NCBI GenBank assembly: GCA_020073215.1 | Contig: JAIQFO010000034.1 | Location: 1 to 52,744, forward strand | Reading direction: 5' to 3' | Length of the DNA: 52,744 nt | Source: Terriglobia bacterium | Lineage (GTDB): Bacteria > Acidobacteriota > Terriglobia > Terriglobales > Acidobacteriaceae | In this document: positions 24,503 through 33,202 of the stretch, one piece after another | Position numbering within the stretch: position 1 is the first letter of the stretch | Layout: each line of letters starts with the position of its first letter | The notes under the pieces: model-generated | What the model was told of the DNA's origin: nothing | What the model saw: the letters and a program-made list of their open reading frames with translations, nothing else | Database searches by the model: none | Translations under genes and position numbers: made by a program

Positions 24503-25128
24503 CTGGGTTTGTACACCTCGAACGTTTCCGCCGGAATCTTCGGGTTCACGGAATTGACATCAATGACGAACACACTGTTTACACCGCTTTTGCCATCCAC
24601 TTCGAGCGACCGCAGCAGGAAGTCCCGCTGGTCCAGCTTCACTACAAGATAATTCAGCCGGCGGCGAAAAGCTTCCGATCGGGGCACGAGTTTCATATCG
24701 TAGCTCGCGCTGTCCTCTTGCACGGTAATGATGAAATTCTTCTTCAGGTTGGCGATGGAATTTTCGCGGCTGAAATAGGATTGGGCGCGGCGGACATTGC
24801 TTCCTACGTCGATCGCCTCGGTCCTGTTGCCGATCGTAACGTTGAGATAATTTTCATTGAATCGAATGCGCAACGGGTGCGGTTCGAAGTATTCCAGCGA
24901 GAATCGGGCTGTGCCCTCGGCGCAAAACTTGCCGTGCAGGACCATGGGCCTCACCATCAGGCTGGAGGTGCGGGTTTCGGTGATGGTCCCGCAGCCGCTG
25001 GTGTATTTCTTCTGCGCTTGCTGAACGCCGTCCCAGATGCGGGTCAGCAGATCGTCGGACTGGGCAGCCAGCACTCCCGGAAAAACTAAGAACGCAAGCA
25101 GCCCGCACAGTCTAAACCGCAGGATCAT
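24499..25128 (-). CDS. LolA-like periplasmic lipid carrier
   Basis: This is a 209-residue exported protein with a signal peptide (RLCGLLAFLVFPGVLAAQS). The fold pattern resembles the LolA half-barrel: GTITETRTSSLMVRPMVLHG, ARFSLEYFEPHPLRIRF, YLNVTI, NYLVVKLDQRDFLLRSLEVDGKSG and ETFEVYK. LolA-like proteins in polyene clusters (ApeL) are thought to carry the lipid from the MMPL exporter across the periplasm. Its neighbours, the exporter and the dehydratase, fit that role. It overlaps the dehydratase gene by four bases and starts one base after the glycosyltransferase ends. Confidence 0.78.
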   Translation of the reverse strand: MILRFRLCGLLAFLVFPGVLAAQSDDLLTRIWDGVQQAQKKYTSGCGTITETRTSSLMVRPMVLHGKFCAEGTARFSLEYFEPHPLRIRFNENYLNVTIGNRTEAIDVGSNVRRAQSYFSRENSIANLKKNFIITVQEDSASYDMKLVPRSEAFRRRLNYLVVKLDQRDFLLRSLEVDGKSGVNSVFVIDVNSVNPKIPAETFEVYKPR

Positions 25129-25129
25129 T

Positions 25130-25804
25130 TCACGCTCCCAGGAAGCGAAATGCGAGCGACCAAAGGCAGATACTGATCGTGTCTCGCACCGGCTTCATCT
25201 TGGAGCGGGCCTGGCCATGGTCATAGACCATGTGGACAGGGGCGTGTGCAATGGTGCAGCCCGACCTCGCCATCTTGATCAGGATTTCCATCTCTAACTC
25301 GTAGCTCCGGCTCCGCAGTTTGGTTTCACGAAGTTTGTCCAGCCGGAAGAGGCGGAATCCGCTCTGGCTGTCGCGGATTTCGCAGCCCACGAGCGCCGAC
25401 GCCAAGCGGCTGCCAATGGTGTTGGAGTAATAGCGGGCACGAGGCATGCGGGCGCGATCGAAGGAGCGCGCCCCAATCACCAGGTCCGCTCCCGTCTGTT
25501 CGGCTACGCGCAGCATGGCCGGGACATCTTCTGGCAGATGCTGGCCGTCGCCATCGAGAGTGATCACGTGAGTGAAATTCTGGTCACGCGCGAAGGCGAT
25601 GCCGGTACGCAGGGCCGAGGCTTTGCCGCAATTGGTTTCCGATCGCAGACACGTGGCTCCGGCAGCCCGGGCAACTTGTGCCGTTTCGTCGCTTGAGCCA
25701 TCGTCAATCACCACGACCTGTTCAACATGCGGTTGCGTCCCTTTGACCACATTGGCGATGTAAGGGGCTTCATTGAATGCGGGAATCAGCGCACAGGTTC
25801 GCAT
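25130..25804 (-). CDS. family 2 glycosyltransferase (DPM synthase-like)
   Basis: This is a 224-residue soluble GT-A enzyme. It shows ALIPAFNEAPYIANVV, VVIDDGSSDET, NCGKASALRTG, the metal-binding D-x-D in TLDGDGQHLP, and a late acceptor-site block IRDSQSGFRLFRLD. This is typical of dolichol/polyprenol-phosphate mannose synthase-like GT2 enzymes, without membrane helices. It likely transfers a sugar from a nucleotide donor to a lipid carrier or the pathway product. Its ATG lies inside the end of the upstream deacetylase gene (19-base overlap), so the two are translationally coupled. Aryl polyene and flexirubin clusters also hold a GT2 enzyme. Confidence 0.88.
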   Translation of the reverse strand: MRTCALIPAFNEAPYIANVVKGTQPHVEQVVVIDDGSSDETAQVARAAGATCLRSETNCGKASALRTGIAFARDQNFTHVITLDGDGQHLPEDVPAMLRVAEQTGADLVIGARSFDRARMPRARYYSNTIGSRLASALVGCEIRDSQSGFRLFRLDKLRETKLRSRSYELEMEILIKMARSGCTIAHAPVHMVYDHGQARSKMKPVRDTISICLWSLAFRFLGA

Positions 25805-26598
25805 GGCGCAGGCTCAAGTGTTCTTCCGCTGACATGCTCCCGAGAGCCGGCCAGGACGAATTCGAATCCCCGTTCTCTCAGCTCATCGATTACGCGCGGC
25901 AAGGCTTCAAGCATTACATTCGTTCCTGCCGGCAAATGATCGTGCAGCAGGATGATATCTCCGCTCGCGACCTGGCTCAAGATGCGCTGGGCCAGAACCG
26001 TGGAATTCGCCGTGAGTGTATCACGCGTCCGAACACTCCAAGAAATATACTCAAGGCCCGCATCCTCTAAATAGGGCCCCAAAAGGGGATGGCGCAGGCC
26101 AACCGGGGAGCGGAAAGCGCGCGGCCGGAAACCACAGCTGCGACGAATGCTTTCGGTGCCGCGCTCGATCTCGGCCCGCAGACGCCCGGGCGTGAGAAAA
26201 CAGAACAGAGAAGGGTGCGACCAGGTGTGGTTGGCTACCAGGTGACCTTCGTCCCAGGTGCGGCGCACGATTTCCGGGAACTGGTCCGCGCGCTTCCCCA
26301 CCACAAAGAACGTTGCCTTCACGCCTTTCTCGTGGAGCAAGTCCAGTAATCTGGGCGTGTCTTTGGGGTCGGGGCCGTCGTCAAAAGTCAGGGCCACACA
26401 ACCCGCACCCTCTACCCGCGAGCGATTGGCGACCAGCCATTGGTTGCGCGGATGAAACAGCAGGTAAAGCATGAGCAAAGTACCGGCGGCGTAAACCAAG
26501 ACGAAGAGAAGGAACCGCGAGAGAGTGAAGGGATATAGCAAAGCCAGGCAGGCGTTGGTCCCAAGAAACAACAAGAAAAAGATCGCGGACCTTGTCAT
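25786..26598 (-). CDS. polysaccharide deacetylase (NodB-type), first gene of operon
   Basis: This is a 270-residue protein. Two N-terminal hydrophobic segments (IFFLLFLGTNACLALLY and FLLFVLVYAAGTLLMLYLLF) anchor a NodB/CE4 domain. Visible catalytic motifs are TFDDGPD with the metal Asp, NHTWSH with the metal His pair, and a later LLHDHL. CE4 enzymes remove N- or O-acetyl groups from sugars using a divalent metal. As the first gene before the glycosyltransferase, it probably trims the sugar that becomes the head group. The upstream 200 bases, shared with the divergent gene at 26810, should hold the operon promoter, but I see no convincing sigma-70 pair there. Confidence 0.85.
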   Translation of the reverse strand: MTRSAIFFLLFLGTNACLALLYPFTLSRFLLFVLVYAAGTLLMLYLLFHPRNQWLVANRSRVEGAGCVALTFDDGPDPKDTPRLLDLLHEKGVKATFFVVGKRADQFPEIVRRTWDEGHLVANHTWSHPSLFCFLTPGRLRAEIERGTESIRRSCGFRPRAFRSPVGLRHPLLGPYLEDAGLEYISWSVRTRDTLTANSTVLAQRILSQVASGDIILLHDHLPAGTNVMLEALPRVIDELRERGFEFVLAGSREHVSGRTLEPAPCEPVR

Positions 26599-26809
26599 AT
26601 CGCCCGTCCCAGGCTTTCGAGATGCTGCAGGGATTGAAGTGTCATCTTAGCATCGGCTGCCTGCGCCGGGGAACCCGAACCGTAGGCGGCTCCCTCGTAG
26701 CGCCGAAGCTCCTTTAAGAAAAGGCTTCCCAAGGCCTGGGAGCACAACTAAAATTGGGGCGCGTTTTCAGACAAAATTGGATTGTCCCAGGTTCAGGAGA
26801 ACATACTTA

Positions 26810-27223
26810 ATGAGACCTCGTTTCTTGTCCATGCTTGTTATTTTGGCATTGTTAGTCACGTGTTTGCCGGCTTCGGCCTCGGACTTGGTTTCGCCTAAGC
26901 TGTTGCCTCCGGCGTCCGGACTGCGAGCGGGTATTCCTAACCAGAATGTTGCCTTCGATTCGGGGACAAGTTCATCCGACCGGCCGGCCCCGAGGCGGCA
27001 CTGGAGCAAGACGGGAAAGATCCTGACGATTGTCGGCGGGGGCTTGATAGGCGCGGGCGCTGGCGCGTTTGTCTACGGCCAGAACAACCCCCACGCAGGT
27101 TGCAGTTCCAGCGGCATCATCAGCAATTGCACCGCTGTCGTCTGGAAGGCCACGGGGGGAATTTGGATGGGCGCTGGCGCTGCATTGGTGATCGTCGGGC
27201 TCACCCGGCGCACTACAGACTAA
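26810..27223 (+). CDS. small secreted or membrane protein, family not recognised
   Basis: This is a protein of 137 residues. The ATG at 26810 is chosen because a signal peptide (LSMLVILALLVTCLPASA) begins there and CAGGAG lies upstream. An earlier in-frame start at 26777 would add eleven residues with no support. After a polar stretch there are two Gly-rich hydrophobic segments, ILTIVGGGLIGAGAGAFVYG and GIWMGAGAALVIVGLT, separated by a Cys-bearing loop (HAGCSSSGIISNC). This layout is common among short secreted proteins of Acidobacteriota, from memory. It is divergent from the operon and 67 bases before the radical SAM gene. Confidence 0.65.
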   Translation: MRPRFLSMLVILALLVTCLPASASDLVSPKLLPPASGLRAGIPNQNVAFDSGTSSSDRPAPRRHWSKTGKILTIVGGGLIGAGAGAFVYGQNNPHAGCSSSGIISNCTAVVWKATGGIWMGAGAALVIVGLTRRTTD

Positions 27224-27290
27224 CCATCTGCGACCGTTGTGAGTTACTTCTCTGCCCAAGATATCGCTGGAAGAAGGGGCTGATTTCGAT

Positions 27291-28727
27291 TTGAGGGTCT
27301 TGCTCGCCAAACCGCGCTCCTCGGCAGCTCATTTCGGACTTGCCCCTTTCTTCCGGACTGAACCGCTGGGGCTTGAGTACATCGCGGCGGCGCTTGGGTC
27401 GCAGGGGCACCAAGTCCGCATCGTCGATTTGTGTTTCGAGCGCCAGTACTTCAGCCGCAACCCCATGGCGCGTTTCATAAAGTCTTTCCGGCCGGAAGTC
27501 GTGGGCATCTCATGCGTGCACATTCTGGACGTGCAGGCCACTCTGCAACTTGCCTCCGAAATTAAACAGATTGACGCGGCGATTTTCGTCGCCGTGGGCG
27601 GCCATGCCGCGGCTTCGTACCCAAAGGCGTTGGAGCAGAGCCGTTCGCTGGACGCGATCTGCGTCGGCGAGGGCGAGAGCGCGATGCCCGCCTTGTGCCA
27701 TGCCCTGGCACAGCACAAACCACTGCATGATGTGCCCTCTCTGCTGTTGCCCAACGGCAACGGGCGGTTTGCCGCAACCCGCGAAGCGCGGGAATGGCTG
27801 GACCTGGACCATGTTCTCTGCCCCGACCGTACCTCGGTGGAGGCGTATCGCAAGCACTACGTTTGCCTGAATTACATGCCGGTGTGGACGCTGGAGACCA
27901 CGCGCGGATGCCGGCACCGGTGCAACTTCTGCTCGGTCTGGCAGTTCTACAAGGGGTCGTGCCGTTTCCATGCCGCGCGACACGTACGCGCGGATTTCGA
28001 GCACACGGGCAAGAATGTTTTCGTCATTGACGATTACTTCTGGGGAGACACGGCGCGCAGTGAGGAACTGGCGCGTGAGTTGCTCGCTTCGAGCGAGCGC
28101 AAAAACTGGATGCTGGCGCAGTCGCGGGTGGACCTGGTCAGCGAGAGTTGCGAACTGCTGCGGCTCTGGCGTCCCTTGGCGCGGAATTTCGACATCTTCT
28201 TCGGCTTTGAGTCGCCGACGCGAAAGGGCCTCGACTCCCTCAATAAGGGAACGGACATATCGAAGACTTTGGATGCGGTTCGCGTGGCCCGGGAATGCGG
28301 CTTTGGAGTGACCGGCAATTTTATCGTCGATCCGGATTTCTCCGAGGAGGACTTCGCCGAGCTGTGGAACTTCATCGAAACGCACCAACTCTACCGGGTG
28401 GGTTTTACCATCCTCACGCCGCTGCCGGGCACCTATTACTTCGAGCAGAGCAAGGCGCAACTCAAAGTTCTGGACTGGAACCAGTACGATCTGCACCACC
28501 TGCTGTGTAAACCGCGCTTGCCGGTCAAACGCTTCTTTGAACTTTATTGCGAGACCTGGAAGCGCACCGTGCTCAACGCGGCCGGGCGCAAGAAGTGGTG
28601 GGAGTGGGCGCGGGATATCGATCTGCGCCACATTGGCCATATGGCGAGGATCCTCGCCCGCGCCCAGAAGATGATGGACCCGCAGGCTTATCTGGCGGAG
28701 TTCAGCGTGCCGACGGATTCGCCCTAG
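27291..28727 (+). CDS. B12-binding-type radical SAM enzyme, divergent from the operon
   Basis: This is a 478-residue protein with a probable TTG start. AGAAGGGG precedes it and the sequence MRVLLAKPRSSA is a normal N terminus for this class. The N-terminal B12-binding-like domain shows PLGLEYIAAALGSQGHQVRIVDL, VVGISCVHILD, AVGGHAAAS and CVGEGESAMPAL. The radical SAM motif is C207-x3-C211-x2-C214 in ETTRGCRHRCNFCSVWQF, followed by FFGFESPTRKGLDSLNKG. This resembles HpnJ/HpnR-type and other lipid-modifying radical SAM enzymes, but I cannot assign the reaction. It is the fourth radical SAM gene in 26 kb and may share the intergenic regulatory region with the minus-strand operon. Confidence 0.82.
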   Translation: MRVLLAKPRSSAAHFGLAPFFRTEPLGLEYIAAALGSQGHQVRIVDLCFERQYFSRNPMARFIKSFRPEVVGISCVHILDVQATLQLASEIKQIDAAIFVAVGGHAAASYPKALEQSRSLDAICVGEGESAMPALCHALAQHKPLHDVPSLLLPNGNGRFAATREAREWLDLDHVLCPDRTSVEAYRKHYVCLNYMPVWTLETTRGCRHRCNFCSVWQFYKGSCRFHAARHVRADFEHTGKNVFVIDDYFWGDTARSEELARELLASSERKNWMLAQSRVDLVSESCELLRLWRPLARNFDIFFGFESPTRKGLDSLNKGTDISKTLDAVRVARECGFGVTGNFIVDPDFSEEDFAELWNFIETHQLYRVGFTILTPLPGTYYFEQSKAQLKVLDWNQYDLHHLLCKPRLPVKRFFELYCETWKRTVLNAAGRKKWWEWARDIDLRHIGHMARILARAQKMMDPQAYLAEFSVPTDSP

Positions 28728-28834
28728 GGGATCCTGATTCGGCGCCTGCGAAAAGCGCAAACTACAGAGTAGACAGAGGCGCACGGAGGACCCCCAGAAC
28801 CCTAATCACTCACGTCTTGGTGGTTCGAAATCCG

Positions 28835-29533
28835 CTATTTTGCTGGGGCGTCTGTCGCGGTCTGCGCCACATTCTCCAGAGGAAGCACGTTCACCCCCTT
28901 GTCCTTACGCGCACGCAGCGCGAGATAGTCGCCAAGCACATTGCCCAGGAAAGTGGGAAGGTTCTTGTCGTTGAACGACCAGGCGGCAGCGAAGGCGTTG
29001 TTCTCGGTGGAAACCTCCCGCTGAAACAGTAGAGTGCCGCTCTTGCCGTCGTGAACTTGCACTTGGTAGGTAATGTAGGACGTGCCCGCAATCGCGCCTG
29101 CAAAGAAACGGGACTTTTTCGACACCATTCGGTAATTCAAGAGCTTGCATTTGACGACGAGGGAAGGGTCCTCCGGCAACGGGTCCTGTTTTTTCGCAAC
29201 GGTGGTGAAAGCGTGCGTACTGGAAAGGCGGCTGATGGCTTGTTCTTCGGTTGCGGTCACCAGTTTTCTAGCTTTCGCTTCCCATTCCGCGGGGACGATG
29301 AAGTCCTCGAATAAGATGGTGCGATAGGCCAAGTCTTCCGGGTTAACGGCCGGGGCCGTTTCATATTCGGCCGTGGCATACGGGTCTCGGGAATCGCGCT
29401 TTTCCTTGGCTGCAACGGAAACACACATCAGGACGACAATCAGCAAGAAAGGTAGAAGACTTAGTATTGGCGACTGAGTGGCCGGTATGTGCCGGCCCGC
29501 TGCCCTATGAATCTGCGGTAATCGGTTTTTCAT
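28835..29533 (-). CDS. secreted DUF4410-like protein
   Basis: This is a protein of about 232 residues. The ATG at 29533 is preferred because GGAGGA sits about ten bases upstream; an ATG two codons earlier would have the site almost adjacent. An N-terminal hydrophobic segment (ILSLLPFLLIVVLMCVSVA) should be a signal peptide or anchor. The body, with YRTILFEDFIVPAEWEAKA, LVVKCKLLNYRMVSKKSR and QVQVHDGKSGTLLFQREVS, looks like DUF4410, a periplasmic or lipoprotein domain of unknown function. The gene is convergent with the radical SAM gene at 27291 and 70 bases after the activase-like gene's stop, so its partners are unclear. Confidence 0.65.
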   Translation of the reverse strand: MKNRLPQIHRAAGRHIPATQSPILSLLPFLLIVVLMCVSVAAKEKRDSRDPYATAEYETAPAVNPEDLAYRTILFEDFIVPAEWEAKARKLVTATEEQAISRLSSTHAFTTVAKKQDPLPEDPSLVVKCKLLNYRMVSKKSRFFAGAIAGTSYITYQVQVHDGKSGTLLFQREVSTENNAFAAAWSFNDKNLPTFLGNVLGDYLALRARKDKGVNVLPLENVAQTATDAPAK

Positions 29534-29605
29534 GGTCATTTCCTCCAAGTTGACAGGTATGAATTCCCCGGTCCCCCAGAGTGCTCACGGGACCAGCGAA
29601 TATAA

Positions 29606-32600
29606 CTAGAACGTCTCCGTTCCGGTCGGGCGCTCTCGCAACTCACGCTCGTACTCGGCAAGCTGGCGGTCGATGTCCGCTTGCTTTTCGTTCCGGTCCA
29701 GCAGGTCCTCCCGGTAGCGCTTTAAGAAGTAATCGATGGTTTCGACGCGCAGCTTAATGGTATTGGCGGGGCGGTTCTCGTCCATGTCTTTGAACGAGAA
29801 ATAGGGCGTGCCCGAGCGCTCCACAACCTGCTCGACCACGTTGTAGATGGGCGCATCGTGGCCGCACTTGAAACTGGAAATTTCCACCGCCACCAGGTTG
29901 GGATGGCGCGCGGTGAATTTGGCGGCCCAGATCTTGTGATTGGAACTTCCTGAGTTGGCGGTCTTCCAGACATCGGAGATGTCGAGCGGGTGGCGGATTA
30001 CTCCGGCGCGCACTTCCTGGCCGAACAGCCGGTCCAAAAGATCTTCATCGAGCGGCAAGGTGCTCTGCGAAAAGATCGGGTAACCCAGCTTCTGGAACTG
30101 CTCCGCGATCTCGTGGTTGATGCCGGGATCGTGGTGGTAGGGGCGTCCCAGGATGACGATGCCCAATTTCCGTTCCGACTCGAGTTGGTCGAGAACTTCG
30201 CGAGCGTGGCGGCGAATGCCGGATTCAAACTTTTCTAATTCCCGATAGCCGATCTCGATGGCGCGTTCGTTTTCCGCCTCCGAGAGGCCGAGAAGGGGCG
30301 CCCACGCCTGGAACATCTGCCGCGCAAAGAGCTTGCGGTCCGAAAGGTTCACCAGCGGATGGACGTAACGAATGCCGCGTTCGGCGAAGAGGTCGGTTTC
30401 CTTGGTGTACGCCGCTTCGACGGTCTCCGGCGTCACCGCAACCGTGGGACAAGCGTTGTGCCCCCTGACGTTGACCAGGGGGGAGGCGAGCACGTCGACC
30501 ATGGGGAAGAAGATCGCGTGCAACGGCTTGTGCGCGTGCTTGCTGAAGATAAGGTTGTGGACGTGCGCGAGGGCGATCTTGGACGGGAAGCAGGGATCGA
30601 TCGAGCCCCTGCTCGATCCTGCCCGGTACATATCGACGGTGGTGAAATCCGAGTACACGACGTTTTCCTGCCTCACGCCCAAGCTTTCCAGGTAGGAGCT
30701 GAACAGCGGCGCGTAGGCATACAGGTTCAGAACGCGAGGAATGCCGATGCGCAGATGCTTGCGCCGTTTCATGAGCGCTATCCGACGGCGAGCGGCGGAG
30801 CTCCAGGCGCGCATGGGAATGGGATCGGCTACGTTTTCCGGGTAGCACGAGCGCCACACTTCGCGCGCAGCCATCTCCACCAAATTTGGATTGGCGGCCT
30901 TGGTGGCATCGAGCTGCGCCTTAATGCCGCGCATGGTGGCCAGGTCCTCCACCGCGCCTTTTTCGCAGGTGGCGACGATAATGCGCTCCTCGCTGGGCTG
31001 GAGCGGCACCTTGGTGGGGACAGACGGGGGCGCCGCTGCGGCGGCGATTCCGGTCGACGCGTCTTCCATCCGGACGTCTTCGGTCTGCACGTCGAGGAAA
31101 GTTCGCAGGCAGGCATTCTTGCAGAAGTTGCAACGCGTCTCCTCGCCGCGGGTGGTGCGGTAGGTGATCTTACGAACGGCATCCAGACCTATGAAGGTAG
31201 TGACATGGCCATTGCGCCAGCCGCGAATCGCTTCGATGCCAGCGCCGATTGCTCCCGATTCGCCGCAGTGCTGGTGAACAACGATGTCCGGGTCAATCCC
31301 CAAGGGATGGAAGTTGGCGCGTAGAAAATCCACCTCCGCTTTGACCGCGGCGAGATTGTTCTGCGTGCCGCCCTGGAGAACGAAGCGTGTGCCCAGGGCA
31401 GCCAGGCTTGGCACCTTGGCTACATACAGGAAGACATTTCTTGGCAGCACGGTCGCCAAACCGGCTAGGATTTCTTCCGCCCGCCAGCCCTGGCGCTGGA
31501 AGTTGACGATGTCAGACTGCAAGAACACGGCGCAGCCGTAGCCGAACACAGGCATGGTGGCGGCGGTGAAAGCGACATCGGCGTAGTTCTCGACCGGAAT
31601 GCCGAAGCCTTCGGCCGTGGCTTGCAGAAAATAGCCGTTGCCGGCGGAGCATTGCGTGTTGAGTTTGAAGTCCTTAACGCGGCCGTTTCTGAGGACGATC
31701 ATCTTGATGTCCTGCCCGCCGACATCGACGATGACTTGCGGGTCCTCGTAAAAACGCATCGCGGACTCAGCGTGGGCCACGGTTTCCACCAAGGCGACGT
31801 CGGCGTGCAATACCTTTTGCAGGACGTCTTTGGCGTAGCCGGTCGTGCCCACGCCCAGAACTTCGAGGCTCGCACCTTGCGTTTCCACCTGCTGGCGCAG
31901 ATTCTCGAAGAGGTCGATGGTGTCCTGGATCGGATTCCCCTTTGAGAGTTGGTAGGCTTTCGACAAGACCTCGCCGTGCTCCGATAAAAGCACGGCTTTC
32001 GTGGAAGTGGAACCGCCATCGAGGCCGATAAAGGCACGCACCCGTTCGCCGCGCTGGAAGGCTGCCGGCACGAACTTCGGCCGCGAGTACCTGGCTTTGA
32101 ATTCTTCTAATTCTTTCTGCGAAGCGATCAGCCCGCGGTTGCCGGAAGCCGCTCTTTCCTGGCGGCGTCCTTCATAGATGTAGCGCTCAAGATTCTCCGT
32201 CCCCAGATACTGCCCAATCTCTGCGTCTTCGCCTTTGCCGAATTCCACGGCGCCCATGGCGGCGAAATACAGCGCGTTCTCTGGAGTCTTGATCACGTCT
32301 TCGGCAGTAACATCCGGCGGCAAGGTGATTCCCCGCTCTTCCCAGAGCAGAGGGATGTTGTGCTGCCAGGCCTCGCGCATGCCGCGAATGAACGTGTTCG
32401 GCCCACCCAGCAGCAGCACATGCGGGCGCAGGGTGTGGCCGCGAGTGAGTACGGTCAAGTTCTGCAGAACTATGGCGTCGAAGAGCGAAGCCATCAGTTC
32501 GTCGGCCGGAATGCCCTGCTTCTGCAGGCCATTGATGTCGGTCTCGGCGAAAACTCCACACTTGCCGGCTACGGGATGGATTCTGATTCCCTTGTAGCCC

Positions 32601-33202
32601 TGGTCGCACAACTCGTCAGGCGGGATCTTCAGCTTGGCGTTGATCTTGTCGATGACCGCGCCAGTGCCGCCCGCGCACTTGTCGTTCATCGAAGGGATTT
32701 TCTTCCGGCGGCCGTTTCCACCATCCTCTTTGAAAATTATGATTTTGGCGTCTTGACCGCCGAGCTCGACTACCGAGTTCACTTCGGGATGGAGCTTCTC
32801 TACGGCGAGGGCTACGGCGTTGACCTCTTGTACGAACTTCGCGCCGATCAAAGCGCTGAGGGCGTTGCCGCCGGAGCCGGTGATGAACATGCGGCAATTG
32901 TCGGGAGTGATGCCGATTTCGGCTTCCATGCTGCGGAGGAATTCCAGGAGTTTCCCGGCCTGGCGCGTGTCGTGGCGTTGGTAGTCGCGCCAGAGAATGC
33001 CGTCGGGCTCCGCGTCGCTGGGCTCGACTTCGTCAGTCTGTACCGGAACGACAACGGCCTTCACCGTGGTCGAGCCCACGTCCAGACCCACGCGATAGAG
33101 GATGCCCGATGCGGCCGGCCGCACCTCGGCCGACGGTTCGAACTGCCGATCAACCGCTCGCGGGGGTTGTGCGGTAGTGTCCATGGAATCTGGGATCATC
33201 AC
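29606..33202 (-). CDS. giant 2-hydroxyacyl-CoA dehydratase activase-related protein
   Basis: This is a 1198-residue fusion. Two ASKHA ATPase halves of the BadF/BcrA/HgdC type come first. The first shows YRVGLDVGSTTVKAVVV, ELGGQDAKII and Cys ligands in NDKCAGGTG and AGKCGVFAETD. The second shows FIGLDGGSTSTKAVLL, DVGGQDIKMI, NTQCSAGNGYF and YGCAVFLQSD. A Cys knot follows (ETRCNFCKNACLRTF). The last 450 residues resemble DUF2229/HgdB-like modules (GIPRVLNLYAYAPLFSSYLESLG, SIDPCFPSKIALAH, ILGRPYHHDPGINHEI, SSFKCGHDAPIYN). Activases use ATP to drive low-potential electron transfer into dehydratases. The pair with the 594-residue partner is known from anaerobes, but its substrate is unknown. The start overlaps the partner's stop. 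Confidence 0.82.
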   Translation of the reverse strand: MMIPDSMDTTAQPPRAVDRQFEPSAEVRPAASGILYRVGLDVGSTTVKAVVVPVQTDEVEPSDAEPDGILWRDYQRHDTRQAGKLLEFLRSMEAEIGITPDNCRMFITGSGGNALSALIGAKFVQEVNAVALAVEKLHPEVNSVVELGGQDAKIIIFKEDGGNGRRKKIPSMNDKCAGGTGAVIDKINAKLKIPPDELCDQGYKGIRIHPVAGKCGVFAETDINGLQKQGIPADELMASLFDAIVLQNLTVLTRGHTLRPHVLLLGGPNTFIRGMREAWQHNIPLLWEERGITLPPDVTAEDVIKTPENALYFAAMGAVEFGKGEDAEIGQYLGTENLERYIYEGRRQERAASGNRGLIASQKELEEFKARYSRPKFVPAAFQRGERVRAFIGLDGGSTSTKAVLLSEHGEVLSKAYQLSKGNPIQDTIDLFENLRQQVETQGASLEVLGVGTTGYAKDVLQKVLHADVALVETVAHAESAMRFYEDPQVIVDVGGQDIKMIVLRNGRVKDFKLNTQCSAGNGYFLQATAEGFGIPVENYADVAFTAATMPVFGYGCAVFLQSDIVNFQRQGWRAEEILAGLATVLPRNVFLYVAKVPSLAALGTRFVLQGGTQNNLAAVKAEVDFLRANFHPLGIDPDIVVHQHCGESGAIGAGIEAIRGWRNGHVTTFIGLDAVRKITYRTTRGEETRCNFCKNACLRTFLDVQTEDVRMEDASTGIAAAAAPPSVPTKVPLQPSEERIIVATCEKGAVEDLATMRGIKAQLDATKAANPNLVEMAAREVWRSCYPENVADPIPMRAWSSAARRRIALMKRRKHLRIGIPRVLNLYAYAPLFSSYLESLGVRQENVVYSDFTTVDMYRAGSSRGSIDPCFPSKIALAHVHNLIFSKHAHKPLHAIFFPMVDVLASPLVNVRGHNACPTVAVTPETVEAAYTKETDLFAERGIRYVHPLVNLSDRKLFARQMFQAWAPLLGLSEAENERAIEIGYRELEKFESGIRRHAREVLDQLESERKLGIVILGRPYHHDPGINHEIAEQFQKLGYPIFSQSTLPLDEDLLDRLFGQEVRAGVIRHPLDISDVWKTANSGSSNHKIWAAKFTARHPNLVAVEISSFKCGHDAPIYNVVEQVVERSGTPYFSFKDMDENRPANTIKLRVETIDYFLKRYREDLLDRNEKQADIDRQLAEYERELRERPTGTETF

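Noticed and set aside
2945..26598. A standard aryl polyene cluster
   Set aside because: The core enzymes fit, but there is no aromatic ammonia-lyase, the activating enzyme looks amino-acid-specific, and three radical SAM enzymes are present, so I did not label it as a plain aryl polyene cluster.
26599..26809. A cobalamin riboswitch before the radical SAM-rich operon
   Set aside because: I looked for the conserved B12-box pattern in this gap because several enzymes may use cobalamin, and saw none. A covariance-model scan with the Rfam cobalamin family would be decisive.
28728..28834. A strong intrinsic terminator between the convergent radical SAM and DUF4410-like genes
   Set aside because: No hairpin with a T-run was seen in the 107-base gap, so no terminator is called.
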